Assembly (NCBI RefSeq): GCF_018873765.1
Contig: NC_057917.1
Coordinates: 55,796,464-55,860,463, forward strand
DNA: 64,000 bases
Direction: 5' to 3'
DNA from: Telopea speciosissima
Lineage: Eukaryota > Streptophyta > Magnoliopsida > Proteales > Proteaceae
Part shown: positions 42,802 through 53,930 of the stretch, piece after piece
How the letters are laid out: every line of letters begins with the position of its first letter
How positions within the stretch are numbered: the first letter of the stretch is position 1
Made by a program: the position numbers and the translations under genes
Notes under the pieces: model-generated
Told to the model about the DNA's origin: nothing
Seen by the model: only the letters and a program-made list of their open reading frames with translations
The model's database searches: none

Positions 42802-45592
42802 AGACTGCCCCGAAAATGGAGCAGATAAAGGTCCTACCTCTTAAACCTACCCTCCCCTTTTCCACTCCTCTCCCCCGCCCAAAAACAAAACAAAAACTTC
42901 CTATTTTGATCGTTTATTAATTAGTTATCCTTACTTGCTCAAGTTTCCCTTCGCATTTCTAAATGCCTCCATTATCTAATGAAAAACTATGCTTTGCTCT
43001 CCCCAAATGCTAATCTATTTTCGAAAAATATAATTCTCATATTTCTCTCCTTTCGACCGTAGTCTTTTACTTTATTGACCAAAGTGGCATGAGGATTTGG
43101 TAGGGTTCAATCGAGTAAATCATGCGCAACATCATGATGCACGGACAGAACCAAAAAAATGTTAAGAATCGAATGAAATCATCACTCGGTTTGCAAATAT
43201 TCATCTCAAAAACTTGAACTACTGAGCGGAGAGATTCACTCTAATAACATAAATATTCATTCAAAAACTTAAATTATTAGGTGAAAAGACTCACAGGTAT
43301 ATAAGAAAATGGAAAGTCTCATAGGTAACCGATGTAAGACTATTCTCCCAAAAAGATTGTGTCAACAATTCTGTCTATTCAAAGGCATCCTTGGTTTTTC
43401 AAACAAGCTTCATTTGGATAATTGTCGGCCGTGGATGGCAGCTAAGTTTGCACAACCACCACCGGCCACCACCCCCCTTTAACCCCCCCCCCCCCCCCCC
43501 AAAAAAAAAAAGAAGTGGAAAGAATAGACCACAACTCATAACTCTAATTGTCTTCAGCAACAAGTTCAAACTTGGAAGGCCATAGCCAAATATGCATGGA
43601 ACCCACAGGGTTAATTTTTTCAGTCATTAAGGACTAAGGCGGCCCTTTGTATGATGTACTACATGGCCCACATAACTGGCGTGCCTATGAAGAATGAAGA
43701 CTTCTAACAAAACTATTAAAGACAAAATGTCCTTATTTTGGTTTTTTTGGATAAATTATGTAATGGGTTTACTTAATTTTACTTAAACCATAATAATACA
43801 ATCCCTTAAACCATTTCTTTCAATACATAAAAATAAAAATAAAAAAAATACTTGAATTTCATTTCCACATTTTTTACATAGAGTTGTAAGAGGTGTCTTT
43901 TTCAATTAATGGTATATTGTGCAAATTGGCAGCTACTAAGCTCTAATAACATTGGTTTAGTAAGTCATAACAAGTTTTTAATTTTCTTTCATTTATTTAA
44001 AAATTTGAATATTTTACAGCTTATATCAATAAATTTAACAACCGATATTATTGAGGCACAAAACTCATCAATAAGGAGATTATTGATTTTATTGAAAATA
44101 TAAACTGAGTACCATTTCTTGATGTTGCAGTTGTCGTTGATGATGTTCGTGATTTATGTTCTGTTGTTTTTCTTTTTGTTTCATGAGCTATGAATGTAAT
44201 TGCAGATGTCCTGACAAATAAAGCCCTATCCATCATGTATATGACACTATGACAAATTGGCCGATCTGATCTACTCCATGGCTTGATGATCTTTGTTTCT
44301 CTGAAGCCACCGACTGTACACATGGTTCTCATCAGTAAACCTTCTCCGTACCAAACTCATCCAACATTAAATATTGTTTTGTCATTAAATTAATATTATT
44401 AAGAGTTATTAATCTTTTTTTTTTTTTTCTTTTTTTTTTTGAAGATAACAGTTAATTAAAATTTTCTATTATAAAACTTCGGATTTTATATTCAAAACTG
44501 AAATGAGGGAGATATGTTTGAGCTGTCAACAAAAGGCTTAGGATTTCAGAGAAAGGCTGAGAACCTAAGAACAAGGAAGAGAAAAAGGAAAAGTGGGAGT
44601 AAAAAGAAAGTGTACCCAAATGGGAATTGTAATGATAGTGATTTGAGAACCTTTTGAATAAATAAATTAAGTGGTAGGCCATGGCCACCCCCCACCTCTT
44701 TCCTCTTCCCCTATATCCCTCCCTCCCTTTTGCTTTTTGCTTCCTCTTTCACCCTCTCTTCTCTCTTTTTAAAAGCTCTTTAAGCAACTCTGTCCCTATC
44801 TTTTGGTATTTGTATATATTGAGGAAAACCAAAACCACATAAAATCAACATTAATACCAAACTTTGTTAACCATAAGAAAGTTTGAATTAATATAAATAA
44901 GCTCTCAACCACAAGCCGAAAGTAGATGGACTAATAGCTAATACTTACAAATAATGACATTGCTAACCATTTTTCTAATCAATTGTTTAGGAGGAAACAT
45001 TCGATGGGTTTGCGAATAAATTTATTAAGTGGTCCCGAGGAGTACCAACGGCGTCGATCGCATGATCTAATAAAGGGATTCTCAAGTTGATAAGTGGTGA
45101 GAGAGTATTTTGAGATTACAAGTAAAGAAATAATCATAGAGTAAGTCAAGACTTTGGCCCTAATTTTATGATTAATGTTAGCATTTCGGGTTACCGATGT
45201 ATTGAAAAAATGTGATATGATGGATGGCCGCCTACGAAAACAGCCGTTACTCGAGTATAAAAATAATTTCGTCGGCCAATAGAATGAAGGATCACCCCTC
45301 GGGTGGGGAAAGATGTTAGCTAGATTGGTTTACAATTAGATTGAATTGTTTATAAAGGAAAGATTATTCAAAAGAGAAGGTCATCACTTCATTTTTAAAA
45401 TAAAAGTATTTGGTCATAATTCATTAAGAGCCCTCTACATTAGTGTGGTTGGTTTGGCATCACAGTGATTCTTGTTTATAATGTGGACAAGGGTTTTAAT
45501 TGGTTTTGAATCAAAATTTAATTTTGTAAGTTTCTTTAGGAGCTCAAACTATTGATAAAACTGATATTGACAAAGCCATGTAGTTTTGAGAG
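42802..45592. other. Gene-free stretch, 2.8 kb
   Basis: AT-rich DNA. It holds a C-run/A-run at 43485-43511 and T-rich runs near 44417-44440. Open frames such as 43909-44103 and 44048-44332 show nothing recognisable. Confidence 0.3.
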
Positions 45593-45596
45593 AGTT

Positions 45597-45708
45597 GACT
45601 GGTGGGAACAGATCTGAACCCTCCATGGGGTGTGGGACCCACCTCTAGGGTGCGGGACCCACTACCCATGGAAGGGTCAAATCTGTCCCCACCTGTCCCC
45701 ATGTGGAT
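45597..45708. repeat. Foldback element with ~33-bp arms
   Basis: The left arm GACTGGTGGGAACAGATCTG with AACCCTCCATGGG pairs with the right arm CCCATGGAAGGGTCAAATCTG and TCCCCACCTGTC. The centre repeats GGTG(T/C)GGGACCCAC. AGTTGA lies near both edges but no clean duplication is defined. Confidence 0.55.
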
Positions 45709-46414
45709 AGTTGATCCAGATTCATTTGGAGAGGGGGTTTAAATTGAGAATCCTATCTGGACGCATCCAAGAAGTGTATTGAGATTTGGGGATTTTCAAA
45801 AGTACTGTAAAGTGATTAGCTTGGATTTATTCTCAACAAGGTGGAGACCTTGGAGATTATTTTAATTTGTTTTAGAATGACAAATGAGGGAGCAGAAAAA
45901 ACTACCTAATTACATCATTTGAAAAGGAAAGCCTCAGTTGTGAGTTTGTGACTGATTTTGGCCTCCTTAATTAGATGGCCATCTCTCTCTCTCTCTCCCT
46001 CTCCTATCAATGGATCTTCTATCTCCATCTCATACATTACAAAAAGTCTAAATTCAATGAATGAGGTGGGGTTGGGTATGCTTGTTCATTGATTCTAATC
46101 TGATTCCATTTTGACAAAAAATCGTTTCATTTATGAAAGATAATTGGTAAATTGTCAACATGACCATGGAACACTTTTGAAAATCTCTTAATTTGATTCA
46201 TTCCAAAGAACCATGCAATTCTATGGCTAGCCCAACAAATAGTTTGATTCTTGACCAAGTAAATGGTCATGAGATCTGCCCATAATTTCAGTGGTTCATA
46301 ATGTTTCTCCCAAATTATTTCATATTCTATGTTGGAGATGTGAATTATGGTTTTTATTTATTTCATCAATAATTATCTTTTGTGGTTTTACTTATATCCA
46401 CTAATATAACAATT
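45709..46414. other. Gene-free stretch
   Basis: Contains a (CT)n run near 45983-46001. No gene or named repeat recognised. Confidence 0.3.
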
Positions 46415-47280
46415 CAGCCTTTTTCCAATTAAATGGGATCGACTACATAGATCTTTGTAAAGATAGAAAAAGAAACTAATAGTAAAAGAAACGAACACAA
46501 CATCATCGACAAAAACTCAGTAATCCCACACCTAAATGGGGAGGGCTACAATCCTTGTAGCTCTCCAATCAGTTATATTCAAGGTCATACTTGCGACAAG
46601 GCCCAAAACTATGCATGACTATTCTCACTACTTCTCCTAGTGTCATTAGGCCTACCCCTGCCCTAGCTCTTTTAGATCCTTTAATCTGTATTAAACCACT
46701 CCTTCATACTGGTGCATCCCAAGGCCTTCCTTCGAACATGACTATGCCACCTCAAATGACTCTCTCAAAGCTTCTCATGCATAGGGGCCACTCCTAACTC
46801 AACTATAGCTAGCATAGGCATTCCTTACTTTATCCTTCCGAGTCTTGCCACACATCCATCTCAACATCCTTTCTCCTCTATCAATATCATAATCATCATC
46901 CTTGTAGCCTTATCCCACTAAATGGGGTCGACCACATGGATCCTTGATCTCCAAACAGCTCTATTAAAAGTCATGCTTGATACAAGGCTTAAGCTCAGCA
47001 TGTCTTTCCTAATCACCACTTTTCCTAAGGTTAATTTAGCTATGCCCCTAGCTCTTTTGGTTCCCTCAATTAGAATCAAATCACTCCACCGTACTGGGGC
47101 ATCTGAAGGCCTTCGTTGAACATAGCCATTTATGCCACCTCAAGCAACTCTCTCTAAGGTTATCATGGATCGAAACTACTCCCAACCCAACTCTAATATG
47201 GTAATTCTTTAATTTATCCTTCCTAATTTTCCCACACACCCTCTCAACAACCTCATCTCTTCTACGCATAGGTTATTTAC
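46415..47280 (-). mobile_element. RTE-type LINE 3' ends in tandem
   Basis: On the minus strand, the frame 47269-47081 contains RRDEVVERVCGKIRKDKLKN, then SCLRWHKW, which match the end of the RTE reverse transcriptase ORF (RRD...N..IR...GV..I..K....LRW.GH). The block is present at least twice: AAATGGGGTCGACCACATGG at 46920 and a related word at 46430 mark the 3' ends, and the phrases CTAGCTCTTTT, TACTGG(G/T)GCATC and GCCACCTCAA recur about 420 bp apart. The copies are truncated and decayed. Confidence 0.6.
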
Positions 47281-49940
47281 TTATATCCACTAATAATATA
47301 CCACAATCTCCAAGGTAAATGATACTTCTAATAATAGTCACTTTCCAAGGAATTGCTGATTGTATTTGCAAAAGATTTGTTTCATTTTCAAATTTTAGTA
47401 TATATATTCCCTCTCTCTCAAACTTGGATTTATTCAATTTCTTGTTTGGGGGCTAAAAAGAATGGTCAATTAACTCAACCCAAATAGATAAATGGTGTGT
47501 GGTAAGCTTAAAATGCTTCATTTAATCAAATCTATCATAAAACTTTGTTAAGGATATTTCCGTAAAATTAACAAAATACCTAAATATTCATATGACACAG
47601 ACATAGTAAACCCATATTGTTTACTGGCCTCAGTTTGGATTGAGAACTAGAGTTAGGGTTTCAAGAATCAGGATTGGATCGGCCGATATCAATTCTAGTC
47701 AATCTAGCTCGTCCAATTCTTGTACGAAAACTGGGGTACTTAGGGCATATTTTGCGGTCGATTTCTCAACAATCCTGACTGATTTCAATCTGAATTGGAT
47801 CGAAATCGACTGGGACCTGACCCGAATCCAATAATTTTAAACCCACCCACCCAGGTCAGAGTCAATCTCAGGGGTCAGGTCAACTTCTAGAGGTTCATCT
47901 TAGCATAGATTGTATGAATTGGGCTTTTCATACTCACCTTCAATTACACATGGGAAAGTCTTGGTCAAGGTCAATAGCATCTATAAGAAGAGATACGTAA
48001 CATTCTTTCCAAAGTGTGTGGGGTTGGACAAAGGAATTAAAAGAAATAATAAGATTCAATTTTCTGCAACGGATGAGAAGGTGAAACAAAGCTAAGCAGA
48101 TTGGGCCCTCCGGGCCAGTGTAATGGGTTGGGTCCCAATAACAGAGAATGGTTAGATATCACATCTATCAATCCTAAGCAAGTCCATATATATTATCATT
48201 CTCACGCATTGCAACTAAAAGTAGCTAAATTGTCTATATGTTATCTTTATATTTTTTTTTATTTTGGGAGAAATTAAAAATAATTGTATCTACTTTTCTT
48301 TTTCTTTTTCCTTTTTTGTTTTCTTGTTTTTTTTTCTTTTTAGTTTAGGTTCTAGTATTCCCTACAAATAAGTAAGGATCGAGTTTCCTTTCACCTATAG
48401 TGAAGGAGGAATCGGTATCATTGGATGCCTAGGAGAAGGGGTAGTTTCGATCTCAGATAATAAAAGGTGGGAGTTGATGATGACACAATAGTCCTATTGC
48501 ATGATCACATCACCAGTGGTGAGAGAATTCTTCATCCTCTCCCACTTGATTAGATCCTAATAAGAAATCCTTCCGATAACAATGTGAAACAAATTCTTAT
48601 ATCATTCTCATGCATCGCATAAGTTTGCCATGCGATTTTTTTCTATTTCAACAAATTTCTCATTTCCTAGTTCTCTCTCTCTTTCTCTCTTAATCTCAAT
48701 CAACAATGACAACAGATAATTTTATGTATTCTTTTACTAAGTAGATTTAAAATAATTTCTTCACATATATAAGAGGGGTTTTAATTAAAAGTCCATGTTT
48801 TCTGGTCTTCTTTCTAAATTTTTATTTTTTGATTTATTACATAATTTGTGGAAAAAGGGCGGGCACGTGACCGGCGTGCATACACCCCTCATAGTCTCTC
48901 TCATCTCTCCCAGTATATAAATCGACATTCACTAAAACTTTTCCTTACTCATTGCTATTGACTTAGATGCTTATGATACCGATATAAGCCAGAGGCGTGT
49001 CGATCCCTCTTTCATAATTTATATCCTTTATATCTAAATTCATACGCTATGTTCTATCTTTTTTTATTGAAACACTAGGCTCTATCTATAGGTGTATTTA
49101 GAACGTGCAACTTTTTTTCGATTGCTCCTTGTCTTATTTTCAAAAACAAAAAATAGTCAAAATAAAAATGATTTTCCAAATAATTTGAAAGTGATTTACC
49201 ATCATATCATTTTCAAAGAGTATCTTAGTTGTCTTGCATGCTTTTCGAGTACCCATATTAAATGATACTTTCACCCTCATTGCAAAATTAAAATGTAATA
49301 TACTAAGAAAGAAAAAAAAAAAAAAAAAAAAAAAAGAAAGAGATTACAAGCTATTTTTTTGATGAAAGTGTAATCACACAAACCACACGTCAATCCCAAA
49401 AGGTTAACCGACTATTTGACACCTTAAACGATGTCAAAAACAAAATCCCTTTACAATAATGTATTTTTCCCATGCATGGCATGAGTTTACCACATGAGTT
49501 AATTTTTTTTATTTCCCCCAAATTTCCTCTCTCTATCCTTATAATATTAACCATGAGAGAGCTTCGTAATTCAAAATAGTCTCTATATTTCCTATCTTCT
49601 CCATTAATTTTTCTAATATTTTTGTATGTTGATGAAGTTGGTATTTTCAATATGTATCACTATCTTTAGAATGATCAAGTTGATTCTCCCAATTTGAACA
49701 AAAAAAAAAAAAGAGTATACCAAAATGGGCTTACCTCAGACCTTCTAGAGGAGTTGGGTCTTACTTCCTCTCACCAATGGACAGAGGTACATCATACTAC
49801 GTGGGCATGAAAAGTACGTACTCTATGACTAGATTCCTTTGAACATCTCTTGAACTGATTCATTCCTCCAAAATATGCTATGGCTGCATCATGTATATGA
49901 ATCCAAATGTTCATAGGATCTGCTCTTAATGTTACTGGTT
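47281..49940. other. Gene-free stretch, 2.7 kb
   Basis: A GATCGG-type MITE fragment (TCAGGATTGGATCGGCCGATA and on) lies at about 47660-47840. A pyrimidine-rich block is at 48290-48345 and a poly-A run at about 49311-49335. Nothing coding is recognised. Confidence 0.3.
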
Positions 49941-50465
49941 TAATAAAGTTTGAAAGAAAAAGATTTTCACACCAATAGTGTTGGGATGTTTTCTCATCCC
50001 GTCTCACAGTTTGACTATGTAGGTTTTATGTTAACAATTTCTCTTTTCATTAATTATGTGGGTCTTCCTATTGATGAAATTGTTTTCCATCCTTTGCTTA
50101 TCTACCATGCTATCAACGGGGGAAACCCTCCCATAAAAGTGATGCCAACTTCTAGATTCATCTCAAAATTAGATTATAGGTTGAATAAATGGGGATTTGC
50201 CTACACATGCAAAATACTTGGTCAATGTCATCTAATATAGAAACAAAAATGCTGCCCCACCTCATAACACAAGGGATTGATATTCTGATTAATAAAGCTT
50301 TGTTGATGGCTATGATCATTTTTTATTCTAATGTCCAGTCCAACTTGCTTTTAAATTGTTATGTTTGCAAGTTTCTTTATATAACAAGGGGAAGGGTTCC
50401 CCAAAATGGCAGTATGGAGGAAATCGCCTACACCACATCAATGGCAATGCAAGATATTGTATAAA
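49941..50465 (+). other. Open region without recognisable product
   Basis: The frames 49950-50240 and 50189-50464 are longer than most here, and the first contains FINYVGLPIDEIVFHPLL. No domain was recognised and the context is repetitive, so this may be a transposon gag-like or host remnant, or chance. Confidence 0.2.
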
Positions 50466-50506
50466 CTACATGGGATCCACCTCGTCAGGGTAGAATAGAG
50501 AAAACA

Positions 50507-50690
50507 ATAAAAAATGGAAGAAAAACCGCCGCTCTTATGCCTTGACAGGGCGCACGAAATGAACGTTGCACCCTTGATCATTTTCGGGGTTAGAGGATGC
50601 GACAGTCATTTCACGCGCCCTTGTGTCAGGCCAAGGGCGATGGGTGCTGCGCAAGTGGGTGGCCTTCTTTTTCCCTAAGAGAAATTTCCC
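50507..50690. repeat. Foldback element (family of 26530 and 57155)
   Basis: The arms GCCTTGACAGGGCGCACGAA ATGAACG and CAGTCATTTCACGCGCCC plus TTGTGTCAGGC are inverted. The centre TGATCATTTTCGGGGTT is shared with 57210-57235 (TAATCATTTTTGGGGTT). Confidence 0.55.
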
Positions 50691-51163
50691 CTACAGCAAT
50701 TAGGGATTGGTCAAAAGCATCTAAATGATCTGACATGGAAATGGATACCACAAGGGATATTGATGGGCAATCTTCTTTGCAAGTGTGGAAAAGGAAGAAT
50801 CAACTTCCTCGGGGCTTCCAGAATGTGGACCTAGTTATCATAATGCATAGGCAGGACATGTGAATGGCGTACAAACATTTAAAAAAAAAAAAAAAGAAAA
50901 GAAAATTCTGTGAGCGAGTGTACCGCCCACACTCAGACACAGAGGCGGTGAATAACCGCCTCATCCCATGAAAGGCGGACATTTCACCCCCATAATATCA
51001 ACACATGTGCTCTTATTGGCCCCGGGCGTACTCAAGGACCACATTCCCCCACAGAGAACACTAACCCAAAGAATGGCATGCAAATATAACGGACTGGGTC
51101 TTGTAGTATGGGGACTGAGCGAGTAAGTATGCAAATATGCATAGTTTTTCATGGTCTGGCCCC
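50690..51163. other. Gene-free stretch with a foldback-like block
   Basis: At 50905-51060 the words GTGAGCGAGTGTACCGCCC and GAGGCGGTGAATAACCGCCTC are self-complementary in part. No gene recognised. Confidence 0.3.
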
Positions 51164-51575
51164 AATTAAGAAAGGGTATCAATTGGTCGGTTTGATCCAC
51201 TTTCGGTCAGGCTTAATCAGTTTCGGTCTTTTATTGAACTAACCTAAAATCAAATTGTTAAGAATGTTTTATGTTTGGGTCCGGTTTCTTATCAGTTTAA
51301 ATCGGTCTGCTATTGGGATCAGTCCGGTTTTGGGTTTACATGTATACCTAAATAAATTAATGGAAAAATCTTGGTTCTTTATCGAGTTACTAACGATCCA
51401 GTCTTGGTTTTTTATCAGGTTTGATCTGATTTTGTTTCAATTCCTACCAGTTTCATAAAACCTCAACTTGAAACGAAACAAATAAGGGTTCAATTCAATT
51501 CGGTTTAGACTGAACCAGTCGCTTTTGATCGATCCGACCAATTCAGGTTTAACTTTGACACCCTTACAACTAAGA
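51164..51575. mobile_element. hAT-like MITE with near-perfect 8-bp target duplication
   Basis: The element is 51172-51567, from AAGGGTATCAATTGG to TTTGACACCCTTAC. It is flanked by AATTAAGA and AACTAAGA (7 of 8). Internal words CGGTTTGATC, TCAGTTTCGG and GTCCGGTTTTGGG resemble the other members of this family. Confidence 0.6.
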
Positions 51576-51717
51576 ATCCCAAGTCAAAAAGCAACCAGAA
51601 ACAAATCATTGATCCTTTAGGACGTGTTTGGTTGGAGGTGTCGTAGGAGCCGGATTCTTAAATTGGATCGAATTCTTAAGAATCTGGTTCATGTGGATTT
51701 GGATCCTGATAAAAAAC

Positions 51718-51917
51718 CTGTTTGGTTACCCAAAATCTGTCAGGTGGAATCCAGTTGAAAAACTGTTTGGTTGCTCTGATTCTGTCAAGTGAAATCCAGC
51801 TGAATCCATTTATAAGACTGTTTGGTTACCCTGAGTCTGACAGTTGGATTCTTCCTGAATCCATATTCAAAATTGTTTGGTTACCCATGAATCCATTAGT
51901 TGGATTCTACTTTAAAT
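51718..51917. repeat. Left subterminal repeats of the transposon (four units)
   Basis: TGTTTGGTT(A/G)CCC recurs at about 51719, 51764, 51819 and 51874, each followed by (A/C)TG...TGTCA(G/A)(G/T)TGGAATCCA(G)-like words. Spacing is 45-55 bp. The word also matches the tip of the terminal repeat (GTGTTTGGTTGG). Such arrays are often transposase-binding sites. Confidence 0.7.
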
Positions 51918-52550
51918 AACTTTTAATTTTAATTTTTTTTTTTTATATACAACATATGCATAAATTTAATGATAATTTATTAAAAAAAAAGATAAAAAAA
52001 ATTGTAAGTGGTGACATGACACTTCAATATGTGATCTTTCCCAAATTTTTTTGTATCCATACTAATATAAAAATCTGTAGTAAGTGGTGATATGGTATTT
52101 CAAGTCCACAAAACACATGGATAATAAGTCACAGCCAGATATGGAATACATTGTATTGAATTGAAGTACATACATATAAGAGTTCATCTTCTCAAAATAC
52201 ATCACTTGTTAAGATCTAATGTTTTTACAGCATCAAGTATCTCCTCCAACGTCTTTGTATGCTGTTCACATAATCTTGTTTGTTGTTTTGAATCTTTAAT
52301 TTTACTAGTAAGGATTCTCTTTAGATTTTCTTTGGATTGACTTGAAGTCGATAGGATGGTTGGTTCATGTTTGTCAGTATTCCTCGCTTGGTTGTCTGAG
52401 GAGGATGTTTGTCCATCATTTATAAATTTAAAGAATCCACAACCAGTATATTTCCCCTGCTAAAAAATGAAAACAAAAAATTTTATGAAAAATGAGTAAG
52501 AATGAATTATTACAATGACAATAATATTAAAGAGGAAAATTGTATGATAG

Positions 52551-52817
52551 TCATACTGCAGTGGAATTGGGGCAACACCAAAAATCTCGCCCTATGTCTA
52601 ATCCTCTTATGCACCTACGGACCTTGCACTGACCTTTGCCACAGTCACACATTCTCAAGTGATCCACCCACATAAAAAAAGACATGTGAACAGGGTATTT
52701 GAAGAATTTTCTTCCCGGATTATTTGTCGTAGTTGATGTAAATACGTTACATCTACTTTGATAAATTTCGCATCTACCAATAATGTTCATCTGGGTACAT
52801 TGAAAATTGAAGAACAT
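52551..52817 (-). pseudogene. GRF-type zinc-finger protein remnant inside the transposon
   Basis: The minus-strand frame has TTTTNNPGRKFFKYP followed by SFFMWVDHLRMC, matching the GRF finger pattern (T...NPGR.F..C.....C.FF.W.D). It continues DCGKGQCKVRRCIRGLD and GRDFWCCPNS, a second Cys cluster. One Cys expected after FFKYP is not seen. GRF fingers bind nucleic acid and in plants turn up often in transposon-linked genes. The frame is short (88 codons) and no in-frame start or full gene was found; it may be one exon. Confidence 0.5.
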
Positions 52818-53262
52818 AAGTAAATAACAAACGATCCAATGGCTGATTATAGGGTGAGAACCAAAAAATCAGAATCTGAGATCACATCTAAAATTTGAGG
52901 AGATTTTTCAAAGCCCCAGATAATAAAGGTCGAAGGACCTTCTTTGGAAGGGCAATAATGCGTCAATATATTAGAAAAATAATAAAAATTATCACCTCCA
53001 TGTCAAGCATAAAACAATGACAGAAACAGAACGAAATCAACACATTGAGCTGTTCATAAAATGAAACAAACAGTACCATTTGATAAAATTGTTCCAAGAT
53101 ACCATTCTAAAGACAACCACCACAGAAATATAAACTCTAAGTCATAAGTTCATAAACACAAAATCACAAAACATCCATGTCAACTGCTTAATATCTCAGA
53201 AACAGAAAGTCATAAGTTCATAACCAAGTCTTCCACCCAAAGCATCAAATAAAATTGCCCTT

Positions 53263-53930
53263 CTACTCCATCATTTGAAGATAATAGTCAATCATTTCAG
53301 GCCTCTCTTCAGAAGGAGCAGTCAAGAATAGAGTAGCCTTATCCTTCTTCTCCATCAAATACTCTTTGATAACCATTTTCTTGTGAAAGTCAATCCCTGG
53401 AATGGCACCAATTGCTTCATGTAACTTAGTTGCAAAATCAGTCTCCTTGGTTGATATGGCAGACATTGCCTTGGCTATCATTTTTAATGGACTGGCAACC
53501 TTATCAACACCTGCTTTCTTTTTCTTTGATTGGGCTTGATTTTTGCTAGATGTAGAAGCCCTTTTTTTTGAACGGTTGTACTCTGATTGAGAGTGGTACC
53601 TTCTCCTTCAAGATCCATGTCTTCACTCTCAAGGTTGATATTATCAAATGTCCTTTCATTGGCAGACAAATCAATGTCTTCATCATGGGCTCCATCAGCA
53701 GTCCTTCTCTCTCAGATATCTCTTTGATCTCCTGCAGTCAATAATTTACCTATCTCCTTATACACCACTCACTAAATATAGATTGGCAAAGATATTTCTT
53801 TCACAATCTCATTGGATTCCTTCTTAACCTCCTTCGAGATGTGTGCAAGGGCAGCTGCCCCTTCTTTACCTCCTTTGAGATGTGTGCAAGGGCCGCTGCC
53901 TAAGTATACAAACCAAGGTAACAGTAATTG
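53263..53930 (-). pseudogene. Myb/SANT-like protein remnant (Harbinger ORF1-like) inside the transposon
   Basis: The frame 53481-53263 ends with HEAIGAIPGIDFHKKMVIKE, DKATLFLTAPSEERPEMI and a stop. That is the pattern of the C-terminal end of plant Myb/SANT-like proteins (helix, IPG..., K..FL.L....R..WL). The neighbouring frame 53669-53484 is shifted by one base near a C/T-rich run at about 53560, and upstream a 30-bp unit is duplicated (53829-53858, 53868-53899). The DNA-binding domain itself was not found. In PIF/Harbinger transposons a Myb-like ORF1 accompanies the transposase, which fits the setting. Assignment moderate. Confidence 0.45.

Noticed and set aside
50961-51200. Minus-strand frame 79 aa
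   Set aside because: No domain, in repeat-like GC-richer DNA.
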